64,000 bases of DNA. It comes from Rostrohypoxylon terebratum. Taxonomy: Eukaryota > Ascomycota > Sordariomycetes > Xylariales > Hypoxylaceae. Shown one piece after another: positions 44,548 to 56,551 of the stretch; position 1 is the stretch's first letter, and every line of letters starts with the position of its first letter. Where the stretch lies: positions 1-64,000 of the forward strand of contig MU385907.1 of assembly GCA_022497145.1 (NCBI GenBank). The letters run 5' to 3'. The translations under genes were made by a program, and so were the position numbers. The notes under the pieces were generated by a model. That model had not been told where the DNA came from and ran no database searches. It was given only the letters and a program-made list of their open reading frames with translations.

Positions 44548-47343
44548 TGTTGTCGATGCTTCTTTTTTTCCAGATCTTGTATATAATTGTCTATAGGTAT
44601 GGACAAGGTTTGGGAGATAGAGTATTTTGTAGGATGGGCGGTAGGGTTTTATTAAAAGTGTATTTAAAAAGTGTCTGTGTTTAACGAGAGACAGAACCTG
44701 TTGGGAATTAACGAAAGAGGGTCTTAACCACGCTGTATACGTAAGACCAACAACAGTCGAAGGTGGAATGCGTGTTTTTGTGGGAAAACGAAGGTGTGGG
44801 AGTAATGAAAAGAAAGGGGAAGTTTGCAGGGAAGAGGGAGCGTCTGTGATTTTATTTACGAACACAACCACCAAGTAACCGGCGCTTTCCAACGACCATC
44901 CTTACTCGATCTTACACACGGTCCTTCCACTCGTGAAGGCCGAGCCTTCTAGTTTGGGTAGGTACGACCCCATGTAAGGTCCCATGTACTATGTAAGGCC
45001 CCTGATTCCCCTGTCTAGGAAAGTCCAGACTCGACTAAACATCAAGCCGTAGGCAGTTAGATCCGAGACGGCCAAGCAGGGAAAGCTCCAAATTTGTGGC
45101 TCTGCTGAATCACCTGAGCCAATCAACTATGAGCTAGAGACGTAACAAGGGATATCCTAGGCTGCGCCCCATCATCTACATGGTGACATCGTGATAATCC
45201 CTGCTTGTATCCTAGGGTACATCATCGTCGAAAGTAGAAAGGTAGATCGTATCACCCCATCCCAACTGTCCATCTCGTCCATCTCGTCCATCTCTCTCAT
45301 CTCAAAAGAACTGTGACGTTGCACGTCCAACAAAGTCTACTATGGATATGATAATCCGATGATCGTGACTCTATTCCCTTCACGCTCATGTGGCTCGCGT
45401 ACAATAGTGGGCTTTTTATTGATAATGCTTTTTTTGATAGAGCCATCAAAGAAGAGAAAAAGAACAATAACAGATGACGCACATCGGTATGTATTGCGCG
45501 TTTTGATACCACTCTGCCGGGCACCGGTATTAGGAGGTCAGTGCTTGCAGACTGTCGTGCACCTACACTACGCCACAGCGGCCACACATTAGAAATACAC
45601 CTCCAAGGCTGCATGCCCAGAACACCACAGAAATTGAAGCAAATAGTAAATGAAAGAAATGAAAGAATTATGGGAGCTAAGAGAGTTGGCTAAAGCTACC
45701 AATATTTCTTATAGCCTATCCCATATATGGCACCAACAATATGCTGCGCCGTACTATACACTGCGCAGTAAGCCCTTTTGAGTTAAGAGTCAATAGGAAG
45801 AGCTATTTTAATTGCTGTTAATAGGTAGGAATCAAATGGAAGATGTCTTTGGAAGGAGTCATCTTGGGGTAATTTTAATGGACCAAACTTAGAGCCTGGG
45901 GTTAAATGCCAAGTCAAAGTCAACCCATCAGCCCATCCATGGATACAAGTATTAAACTCTGGCCATTGAGCATGAAGCCAGCCAACTTAGAGCTCCATAG
46001 GTACTTTCTCAATTATTATTGATGCAAGTAAGCACGTCAACATTGAAGGAGCGCATTCAGAGTATTGTTGGCCTTTTTTCATCTGTTGTTTCCCGCTGTT
46101 AGGTCGTTTACGTCGTTAAGAGATTGTTTTGGTTCTAGCTCATTGTACATAGGTCCTAGGTAAATAAAGGCAACCTCATAAACTTAAAAATAACCGAATA
46201 GCCGTTCAACGTTCCAATGCTTCCCGGAAATTCGGCAGCTGCCGGTTGACGCCAAACCTTCAGCCTGCATAAGGGTCTTTTCTCTTTAGTGGTGGCTTCT
46301 TATTGTACCAGCCTGTCAGCGTAAGTAATTTATGTCAGGTACGGGATAAATGCACCGAAGGAGCAGGGATAGCGGGGCTAATCCAGAATCAACTAGGCGC
46401 ATGAAGAAATTCTGCAAGCCCAGAAGTGTTGGCGCGAACTGCGATTGCCTTTTCATCTTTGAACCTTGAGCCTTCTGCCTTCTTACCGCAATAATTCTCG
46501 TATGGACGCATAGGCTATTACATCTATTACCGTACTAGTAGATTTAGCTATCGGTAGTTGAAACTATTTCATTTGCGACGACAAGGTGAAGAATTGGCAT
46601 CATTACCAACACGAGCGTCTCGATTATTTTTCTCTTTTTTTTTGTTTGAAATGCGACCGGTCTAAATTCGGTGAGCTTACTAGCCTATAGCCTGCCAGTT
46701 CCACGGACCACGACAGAGAGAGATCATTAGTGGTGCATCAAAGATGACGCATGACGCCCAGCAACCGTCCTACCCAGAACGGAATGCTGTACAACAATCA
46801 GGTATTCTAGTATTATAGTTGAAACAATCCCAATTGTATCAATTAATCCAGTGATTGATTGATTCCTCTCGGCATTCCCTCAGGAACGGCATCGGTGTAT
46901 CGGTCGGTTCGAGTTCGAAACGCCGCCAGGAGTTAGGAGTCAGGAGAGCTAGGAAGTCAAAGAGGCACAGCCTTCTTATTATTCACTAATATAGAACACA
47001 GAGTTGAACTATACCTACTAAACTCGTTGGATTTTCTTTTCTTTTTTCTAATATCTTTGTGTTCCGAATCACCAGTTCCTCGAATGGGGCGACATGGCGA
47101 CTTGAATTGTAGCCACCGGATAAAAAAAAGACTACCTGATGCCTATGCCAGTGACATGCGGCTTACGTCTCGCGATAAGCGAAGAATCGCCCGATTAATG
47201 ATGGAAGAGAAAACCAAGTTCGTATTGCGTGTTCACATGACCAATTCTAGCCGTTTATCTCGCTAGCCTCCAGTTAGTGAACATGGTCCTCGGAAAGTCC
47301 GTCATCTTCCATCTTTCTTAAATTTTACGTCAGGCCCTACCGT

Positions 47344-47356
47344 CCTAGGACCTAGG
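47344..47356. repeat. CCTAGGACCTAGG palindromic element
   Basis: The same word as at 31471. Here it is extended by ACCT to 47360, giving a third partial unit. Confidence 0.75.
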
Positions 47357-47920
47357 ACCTACTATGTAGGTTACGTTGTTTCCGGCGCTTAGGATTTCGA
47401 CTAATAGCGAATGACAGACTGGGGAAGGTTACTCTAAACTCTAACCGCTTTTGCCCGATGGGATCAGAGGCAAACGGGAAGAGCCATGTGTGAACTCTAA
47501 TTTTAACTTCTCATCGTTGTTGGGGACCACCTTCTTGTTTTTGATCAGCCTTACATAGAGTGATCCAATATATCCCGAAATCGTTCTCTCTTCCCTTTAA
47601 TATTTACGAACTCTAAAAATTAAAGGAAGGGATGCCCAGGTACTAGGTAGGTATATTAATGCATACTCCCACCTAGGACCTACTGTACATTGGTACGCAG
47701 TAGACCGCAGTAGATACATATGACATATGTACTTCTTCGCAACCTACTCTCATATCTTATTTCTCACCTTTCTCATAATCATACATATTCCATACATATT
47801 CGTGATGTTTTCGTATTCAGCCTTGAGGTCTTCCAATTTCATGCTTACATTACTCCTCAAAGCAACTTAGCGCCCTTGTTGGCCCGAACTTCGTTGATGC
47901 TTGGTTGACCGCCACGTCGT

Positions 47921-47933
47921 CCTAGGTCCTAGG
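47921..47933. repeat. CCTAGGTCCTAGG palindromic element
   Basis: The same word and orientation as at 28935, and 577 bp from the reverse-complement copy at 47344. Confidence 0.75.
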
Positions 47934-49881
47934 ATCTCTACCATTCGACGTACGGAATTACGGAATACAGCTCAATGATTAGTCCAAAATCGCGAGGTTG
48001 GATGGGGGGATAATGAGGACTCCGATGCTGAATCTGACATACATAGTAAGCCACTAATACCACAGCATTCAGGCAGACACCGGCGGGTTAAGCTTCATCC
48101 AAAGTCGGCATGAATCGCAACCTCCAATTCTCAATTCTCATTTACGATGGACTTTTTCAAAATTCCTATCCGACTGAACTGGGCTATTCGAGACTGGGCA
48201 ACGATTCTCTCTGGGTGCTCCCTGACCAAGAGCGGCCATTGTCCAACTCTTTGCTGTGCACCAACAAAGTGAAGGGATACTTAGCCGAGCGCGACTCAAA
48301 CACCTTTATCATTGAAATGACCTCCCTTGGAGCTTGGTAACCCAGAGCGTACTATCAAGTAGTTATACGTATTATACATATTGGGCATAGTAAGAAGGCT
48401 TCCCAAACTGGCATCCATCATTCCCTTTGTCCACTTATTTCTGTATCGAGCCATCCCAACCCAAGCAAGTCATTAAGGGGGCCACGCGGTTTCTAAATAA
48501 GGGTGCATCGCTCATTCTCATTCTCAGCCTCAGATTCCGATATCTCGCTCCCGTAGCGGAGCCGGCCCTATGGCCTTGGCAAAAGCTTTAGATGAACCTC
48601 CCTTGCCTATAATGATCTAGATCAGTCTGCATGAGGCGTACGATCACGATTCATTATACCTCGGCATCGTTAATGGCGTTCATGAAAGTACACCATTTCC
48701 TTTTCAGACATCTACTGCCGATGATGTCTAGGTCACCGTACTTTTTTTCGAGACGGGCTGAGACACCCCTCACTAGGTGTCTACCCGGACAACGTTACTC
48801 GGGTCACGCTTCATAACCAAAGGCAATACCAGGTAAGTAATTGCCTACTAGGTAACAACAGTGGCGATTATAGTCAACACAAGAATGCCTCCCTCCCTCC
48901 CTACCTACCTACCTATGTAAGGATGTATGTTTCTAGGTATATACGTGTAGCCCGGCAGGCCTCAATTATAAGAGATAGATGATAGATTTAGTATCTAAGA
49001 CCTGGGTAGACACGGAGCGCTAGCCCAGGAGCTACGCGTTACGCGTCCTAGAATTGGCGTGTCTTTCTCAAGTGCCTCGGAATAATGACCTCTTTTCAGC
49101 TTCTCTCATTAGTGTCAACCTTACAGAACCATAGAATTCTCAACGCTGAAGATGATAATTAGTATCCTATACTCAAATATATGGGATATGCTGCGAGCAG
49201 CCAAGGGGCTCGTCCTCGCTGCACAGCCTGGGATTAGCGAAAGCGTGGCTTGCCCAGGTGTCATAGGATATGGATCCTTCATCATGACCGATGATCTGAT
49301 AGTAAATAGGTAGGTAAGTAGTCGATAAGGCAGAGTATAGGTGAGGTTGTATTATCCAAGTCCTGTATGTCCTGAATAGAACGCTTACATCTATTAGAAT
49401 CCCACGATCCTATGTTGCATCAAGCGGATGCTGGCTATTGGAGAAATATACTACAGAGCATGTCTCGCCTTGTGCAGGGTTGTCAGCTGCTACGCTCAGC
49501 ATTCTGCGAGAAAGGTTAACATCCCAGCTCGGTGTGACGGCCGCATGTAACTCCAGGCACACCTTATCTCAACCTCATTATGAGGGGAACCCTTATGTTG
49601 TGAGAGTGCTGTATTCAGTTACCTGTTACGGCGTCCCGTGATAGTTCCCACCTGCAAAAGGGAAAAAAAATCCGAGACTTCTCTAACGAATGCCCCTACC
49701 AGACGCCTATTATCTGAATTGATATCTCAAGATGACAGGAATCATGGCCTCTTCCTTCGAGCTGAGCCCTCGTGAGCTTGGGTTAAGGGCTGAGATTATG
49801 CGTGGTCTAAGTCGCTTCAAGGTCGCTCTGAGAAAGAGAACCCATTTTGGCTCCTTCACCATGACCTCCCTATTCTGTTAC

Positions 49882-49890
49882 TATAAAAAG
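49882..49890 (+). promoter_or_regulatory. TATA box of the GMC oxidoreductase gene
   Basis: TATAAAAAG lies 82 bp before the ATG at 49964. A stretch rich in C and CA follows at about 49930-49960, as is usual around fungal start sites. Position and sequence make it a credible core promoter. Confidence 0.6.
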
Positions 49891-49963
49891 GCCGAGGAGG
49901 TGACCCTTCTGAAACGATATGTGAAGTTCCACCGAGCACCTCCAACTCCAATATCAAGACAAG

Positions 49964-52427
49964 ATGAGACTCGCAGCATCTCTCGCACTTCTAGACGCAT
50001 TTGTCTCCCTCGCAGCAGCTGAGTCCGTATAACCAGATGCCATGAAATAGACATATCCTAACTTCTACAGTGCCGCGATAGACGTTACCGTTGCTCGTAC
50101 CCCTGTGCAAAACGACTACCCGCCTAACGGGCCTCAACTATCAGCTAACCCTCCGACAAACAAGACATATGAATACATTATCGTTGGATCAGGGGCAGGT
50201 GGTTCTCCCCTTGCAGCTCGTTTGGCGCTCGCCGGCCATAGTGGTAAGTGTTTTCTATCGTTTGCTCTCCCCCTTTTCCCCTTCTCAGGTCTCTTTAAGC
50301 TAGTGGTTTGCCATAACTTTCGATACATTTTAGTTATGGTATAAGCTAATATAAGTTGTTGAAGTACTACTCGTCGAAGCCGGAGGCGACTATGGCGCGA
50401 TACGCGAGGTCGAAGTTCCGTCTCTGTACATAGGGGCATCTGAAAGAAACGAGCTAAACTGGGGTTACTTCGTGCGTCATTACGCCAACGAGACCCAGAC
50501 CAAACGAGACAGAAAGCTTACGTATCTCACTCCCAATGGCGAATATTACAGCGGCGTTAACCCACCCAAGGGCTCAAAGATGCTTGGAAACTATTACCCT
50601 CGTGTCGGCGGATTAGGGGGTTGTACAGAACATCTAGCCCTGTTAGCTGTTTTGCCTGCGAATGACGACTGGGAATATATCAAGAATCTGACTGGGGATC
50701 AAAAGTGGGACGCGCAGAACATGAGAGGATATTTTAAGATGATCGAGAATAACCAATATCTCTCCGCCCAGGAGGATGTCACCAAGGCGCATGGGTTTAG
50801 CGGCTGGCTGTCGACGACAATAGAACCTATGGGGATGTTTTCGCCGGATATTAAAATGGATTCCATTTTCTTATCCGCAACATCTTCGATGGGCCTTCAG
50901 ACAAGTAGTCTCCTTCAAAGCATCCAGAATGCTGTTGGTAGCGTTGCCACGAAAGTGAGTGCACAGCTTAGGAAAAGGAGTCAACGAAAGGAGTCAACGA
51001 ACTAATCTCTTCGAGCAGGTGTTGCCATCCAATTCTACAGACACAATCGCAACAAACCTTTCTAAGGTGTGTATCCAACACATACTCCTGCTCTTGACAT
51101 ACGCGTTCACATACGCATACGCATGCGCACTCTCCCTTGCTAGTTCGCCATACTTCCCCGACACTGACTGGGAGATAGCTCTTGGGTTATGACATCAACA
51201 ACAACTCGCCGGACCGCGATACCACCGACACGCTTAGCCGCATACCCCTATCGATCAGCTCGCCTGACTGGAAGCGATCTTCGCCCCGAGACCTGGTGTA
51301 CCAAGTTGCCACGGCGAAAAACGCCGACGGGTCGAGGAAATACCGACTCGATGTCGCGTTGCACACTCTCGCCACGAAGGTCACTTTTGACACCAAGGGT
51401 TCCCAGCCCAAGGCTACCGGAATCGAGTATCTGTACGGCGAGTCTCTGTATCGCGCGGACCCGCGCGCGAAATCCACCAACAAGGGTAAACCGGGCTCCG
51501 TAACCGCCTCGCGCGAAGTGATCCTCGCAGGAGGCACCTTCAACAGCCCCCAACTCCTCAAGCTGTCCGGCGTGGGCCCCGCCTCCGAGCTCAAGTCGCA
51601 TAACATCAGTGTGGTGAAAGACCTGCCCGGCGTAGGCGGCAACCTGCAGGACCGGTACGAGATCGGGGTGTCGGCCGAGGCGCCGCAGAACTTCACGCTG
51701 TTCGGCAACTGCACGTTCATCACGACGGCAGACGACCCGTGCTACGCGTCCTGGGCGGACAACGTAACAGCACACGCCCCCATCAACGGCAACGGCAGCG
51801 ACGCCGCGGTGCTCGCCCACGGGCCGTACGCGACGAACGGGCTGGCGATGGGTCTCTGGACACGCTCTTCTGTGGCGGGCCCCGCGCACGACCTGTGGGC
51901 CGGCGGCGTGCCGGGGCTCTTCCAGGGCTACTTCCCGGGCATGTCGCAGACGGTGATCACACCGACGGCGAAGAACTACTTCTCGTGGCTGGTGCTGAAG
52001 GCGCACTCGCGGAACAACGGGGGCACGGTCAACCTGACGAGCGCGGACCCGCGCGACACGCCGAGCATCACCTTCCACAGCTTCGGGGAGGGCAGCGCCG
52101 CGCTCTCCGCGCTCGCGAAACTGGACCTGAAGGCCGCCGTCGAGGGCATGAAGTGGGCGATCGGCGTGTTCGACGGCGTGCAGGCTTTCGGCGAGGGAGA
52201 GGGCGCGGGAAAGGTCGAGAGAGTCTGGCCTCCTGAGAGCGTCAAGACGGACGCCCAGATCGAGCAGTGGGTGCGCGACGAGGCGTGGGGCCATCACGCG
52301 TCGTGCTCGAACCCCATCGGCGCCGACAACGATCCCATGGCCGTGTTGGACGGGCAGCTCAAGGTGCGCGGGGTCGATGGGTTGAGAGTCGTCGACGCGT
52401 CTGCATTTCCTAAGATCCCGTGAGTTT

Positions 52428-52485
<58 letters not shown>

Positions 52486-52763
52486 TGNNNNNNNNNNGGT
52501 TCCCCTTGGGGTGTTTGTTGGGCATGTCAGGGTTGGGGGGGTTGTTTGGTTTAGTTTTGTGGTCGGTTTTTTTTTTACTCACTTCCTGGGTTTTTTACCC
52601 CCCCCCCCCCCCCCCCCTTTTTTTTTTTTCGTTCGTTTTTACTTTCGCGTGGGTATGCTTTGCTGACGTCAAATGATGATATAGTGGCACGTTTCCCGCG
52701 GTCGCGATCTACCAGCTTGCCTATAAGGCGGCGGAGGATATCCTTGCGGATGCGAAGAAATGA
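49964..52763 (+). CDS. Secreted GMC-family FAD oxidoreductase
   Basis: I rebuilt six exons: 49964-50022, 50071-50243, 50365-50954, 51019-51066, 51179-52419 and 52685-52763, giving 729 aa. Exon 1 is a signal peptide (MRLAASLALLDAFVSLAAA). Its donor must be GTCCGT to keep frame, which is unusual. The FAD-binding GxGxxG is GSGAGGSPLAARL at about residue 59, followed by the VLLVEAGGDYG strand. Other GMC blocks are RVGGLGGCTEHLA, AGGTFNSPQLLKLSGVGP and LPGVGGNLQDRYE. The catalytic His is in WGHHASCSNPIG, near residue 662, and the C-terminus reads VVDASAFPKIPGTFPAVAIYQLAYKAAEDIL. The position that usually holds a second His or Asn is not obvious. Substrate is unknown; relatives oxidise alcohols, sugars or choline. 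The last intron contains an assembly gap. Confidence 0.88.
52430..52629. other. Assembly gap with homopolymer runs inside a GMC intron
   Basis: A run of 54 G (52430-52483) is followed by ten N (52488-52497), a G/T-rich bridge, 20 C (52598-52617) and 12 T (52618-52629). All of it falls within the last intron (52420-52684) of the GMC gene. The sequence and length here should not be trusted. The flanking exons read in phase across it. Confidence 0.9.
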
Positions 52764-53517
52764 GTTTGCTGTTTCTTTTTCGTATGTTGTGTATCCATGT
52801 TTTGTGTGCATATAGACTGGTGGGCGCAAGGGTGTACGTGCTGAGAAGATGGCTTGATGCCATGGTACATATGACGTTCAAAGGTTTCTTTCCTTTTTGT
52901 ATCTCTATAGCTTCACTTCTTTTGGTATATTTTTGGTATGTTTGGATACCCTAGGTAGATATTTAGCTCGCACGAGCGCTTTTCTATGTCAGGTCATGTA
53001 GCATGGATATTCGAAAACAACGCATTATGGTCGCACTGCTGATCTGCTCATCTTCCTTCGCTGTGGATCTGATTAGGTGCTGCTTCCGGTTTTCAAACGT
53101 GGTGGCTTTTCGAGTGAGACATATGAGGGGCCAATGAAGCTTGCATCATCGTAGGGTGTGTCCTTAGCGAGCATACAGGATCGGTGATAGAGGATCAGTG
53201 ATACAGCAGGGGCAGTAAGCTGCAGCTATTCAGACACATGCCATGGCTCTTGGCCTGGACACTGCATATTTATTTCTTCTGAAACTCCGATGCATGAATT
53301 GAGATTAAAGTGGTCTCTTGACGATGTCACGAACCGAGACACGGCCACTCGGCTCATTCTTCATAAAAGTCCCTCGAATAGGAGTTGTATGCACCTGGGC
53401 AAGTTTATATAACCACTACTAGTGGGTACTCATATGATATGATGATGGTATATACAAATAACGCAGAAGTTTAGGTAAGTACAGTTTTCCTGGTGCCTAT
53501 GTACATCCAAACACGCT
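52764..53517. other. Spacer between convergent genes
   Basis: Shared 3' region of the GMC gene (plus) and the ABC transporter (minus). No coding signal seen. Confidence 0.5.
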
Positions 53518-56500
53518 CTATATGCGCAGTTTACTTCCCATCAGTAAGCCCAAGTATGCGAGCACCCGGTACGCCGTCCCGATCGCCACCATGATACCCA
53601 TATTGCGCCAGTTCCAGTCTAGATGAAAACCGACCTGCTGCGCGGCCAAATCCACATTATACAAGTACCGGAAGGGGGAGACTAGTTGCCCGAAGTACAA
53701 CTCCGCGAGCCAGGTCCCGGGCGAGAGTCGCCACAGCCATTCCATGTGCCAACCAATTACCTTGGAGAGTGGCGGCGCGGCACCGCACAGGATGCCGACG
53801 ATTAAGCTGATCATGGTGGCGATTAGGGGCGCGTCTTCGCGGCGCACGACCATGCTCACGAAGCTTGCTAGCCCGTAGATGCAGTAGAAGTAGACCAAGT
53901 TAGCCAAGAACGCGGTGCCCCAGTTGATAATAGGGACAGCTAAGATTAGGAGAAACGTCGTAAGGTGCATGCACCCGAACACCATTCTGATCAAAACAGA
54001 TAGGTTTTTCGCGATGAAGTACGCGATGCGCGAGTGTCCCGCCTCCGCCTCTCGTCGGTACAACAGCATCTCCTCGGAGAAGACACGGACGCCGGGGGCT
54101 GCGGCGACTAGGCCGATGGCGATGGCTGTTAGGAGCGCAAGTTGGGGCACGGACTTTACGTCTGTGGCTAGCGAAAGCACATCGTACGGAGCATTGTAAA
54201 TACCCGTGAACAACACGCCCTTCTTCGAGTTCTGCGCCAAACCCAATAGTAGTCCAGCAATCGAGGCCAGGCCCATCTCGAAGCAGAAAGCGGTTCTCGT
54301 GCGCCACTGCTGGAGCATAGCACGCGAGAGACAGAGCCAAAGTTGCTTCAAACGCGGGGCGCCTCGTGTGCGGAGTAACTCGCGGTTCTTGTTATTGTTC
54401 TCAGCGATCGAGGTCTTCGAGTACCGCAACGAGGCGTGTTTCTCCTTGATATCGCTGTTCTCGCGGGACATAGCCCAGTTTGCGATGAGCGAGTCCTTTG
54501 ATATATCTCCGTCCTTCTTATACGCGCGTCCGTTACCAGTTACGATGTCCGTGACGACGTCACCGAAGTTGCTGTGCGTGGGGAACTGGAAGCCGACGTT
54601 CTCGAAAAAGTCGCGCACGCCTGCCTCAGGACCCTCGTAGATAATCTGGCCGTTGGCTAACAGGATCAGGTCGTCGAGCATTTCGAAGATCTCCATGCGT
54701 GGCTGGTGGATGATGACGATGACGGAGATACCGAGGCGTGCGATTGCTTTTAGCGTCCGCATGATCGAGGAGGCGGCTGTGGCGTCAAGGCCGGAGGTGG
54801 GCTCGTCGAGGAAAATGGCCATAGGCGCTGCGGCGAGTTCCATACCGATGCTGACTCGTTTGCGTTGACCACCGCTGATCACGGGTTTTCCGACAGAGCC
54901 GACGAGGGAATCGCGGACGTGAGATAGTTCAAGGCAGTCAATAACTGAGTTGACGTGCGCTTTGATATCGTCATCCTTCCAAGCGCGAGGCAATCGTATC
55001 CTTGCGGAGTGAAGAATGTTCTCGTAGACTGTTAACTCGGGCAGCACGATATCGTCTTGTGGGACGTAGCCGATGAGCTTCTTGTACTTCTTGATCTTCC
55101 CTGGAACATTGTTGATCATGACGGTGCCACCAGTGTTAGTTACTTTACCCATTAGCACGTTAACAAATGTACTCTTTCCTGCTCCAGAACCACCCATGAC
55201 TGCAGTTAGAGACCCGCGCTCGATAGACCCAGTAACGTTTTGCAGGATTGGTCTGGGGTTTCCTTTCGGTTGGAAGCTCAAGTTGCTATACGCAAACGAT
55301 AAACCGAACCGAGCGCCATCAGTTGCTCTCTTCATCGACTCGACGAAAGCCTTGAGCTCGGGTGTGAAGTCCGATTCAGAGATATCCGACGTAGAACTAC
55401 GAGGCGTGGGGAAGTTAAGTGCGGCCTCGAATCCGGTCCAAGCATCTCGACCCGGCATGTAGGTAGCATGCATCGGGACCATCTCGTGATCATCCTCGAG
55501 AGGCTTATAGCCGCCCGTCATGGCCATATTAAACGCCGATTTCCCTCTGTGTATACCATTGATCGTCTGCGTACGCTTCCTGAAGAACCGCTTGCGAATG
55601 AAAGCCCAGAGGAGTATGATGAGGAGGAGGACATCGGCTAGAATTAAGACGATGAGAGGGATCACAAATATCTCATACGTCGAACCCTCCGGACACCGAC
55701 TTCCGGCGCTGCACGGCGTGGGCGTGGGAGCACCGGGTTGGCAATATGTGCCAGTGGGACAACGGAGCATTTCTGTACCCCCAGACGACTTCGGACAATA
55801 ATATCCTTGTTGACATACCACAGGTTCAAAAGGACCCATTCCAATGTTGAAACCACCTGTTGAACAAGTGAGGCCTGCTAGTCTCGCGATTTGACAATCC
55901 GTGATAGGGGGGCAGAATTGTGGGAGGGAGTTGGCCGTATTATTAGCACCTGGTTTCGGATATTAGCCTATATTCCAAGTCTTTGCTACTTCGATATCTT
56001 CAGATTCTTAGCTCACATAGAAAGCCCTCATTACATCCATTCTTTTGCCAGTCCCCCACTTGCTGGATCGTGATTGGGATTGCTCCGGGTCGCCAGCAGG
56101 CAGCTGCATCGGTAGGGGTATTGTTTTTGGCAAGTTGATCTGATGCCCTATAGTATGATGTCGAGAATGATGAGCGGTTCAAGCCGGTGCAGGCCTGATC
56201 CCACACACTGAGATTACCAAGGACGACGTCGACCAAGGAACTCGAGCCGCCATCATACATTAACTGTCTGCTGGTATCGGGAGTGTTCGAAGCGTCTGAT
56301 ATCCCGAGATCATTCTTCAAACTACCATTACCAATGTTGTTGAACCATTTCCCCGTTGTCACCTGGTAAACACCCTGCGTCTGATTTCCGATACATTCCC
56401 ACGCGCTCTCACCGCTGAATATATCGTCTGTTCCTCGTAGTGCACAAAGGCATGCTTGAGTGTCAAGAAAGACTGGCCCCTGCGGTTCATCTTGCGGCAG

Positions 56501-56551
56501 GAAAGGGTCTTGCGGGATGAGAAGGCCGTTCTTGGTGAGCTCCGAGGACAT
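53518..56551 (-). CDS. ABCG-type half-transporter with Cys-rich N-terminal ectodomain
   Basis: Exons are 56551-56017 and 55949-53518, with a 67-nt phase-1 intron (GTGAGC, branch GGCTAAT, CAG), giving 988 aa. The N-terminal 270 residues are extracellular in character, with many Cys pairs (CLCALRG, CWRPGA, FCPPITDC, CQQGYYCP, CPTGTYC, CSAGSRCPEG). One membrane segment follows near 272-295. The nucleotide-binding domain has Walker A GGSGAGKST (about 431-439), signature ISGGQRKR (536-543) and Walker B AIFLDEP (556-562). The ABC2-type membrane domain closes the protein. This NBD-then-TMD order matches ABCG/White proteins, and the ectodomain resembles Adp1-like and plant ABCG24/28 members. The substrate is unknown. 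The start is uncertain: the open frame reaches TTG 56614, no signal peptide is visible, and an upstream exon may supply one. Confidence 0.88.

Larger units (their letters stand above)
44548..49963. other. Divergent spacer of 5.4 kb, gene-poor
   Basis: This spacer lies between the Crh-type gene (minus) and the GMC oxidoreductase (plus). Nothing coding is supported; the short ORFs at 47027, 48110, 49438 and 49732 have no domains, and the last overlaps the real first GMC exon in another frame. It contains CCTAGG palindromes at 47344 and 47921, a related word at 46151 (AGGTCCTAGG), and a CCTCCCTCC/CTACCTAC run near 48892-48914. A TATA box lies at 49882. Confidence 0.5.

Noticed and set aside
51248..52582. 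444-aa antisense open frame across the GMC gene
   Set aside because: It is a GC-rich shadow of exon 5, includes the N gap and poly-P/poly-G translation, and has no domain.
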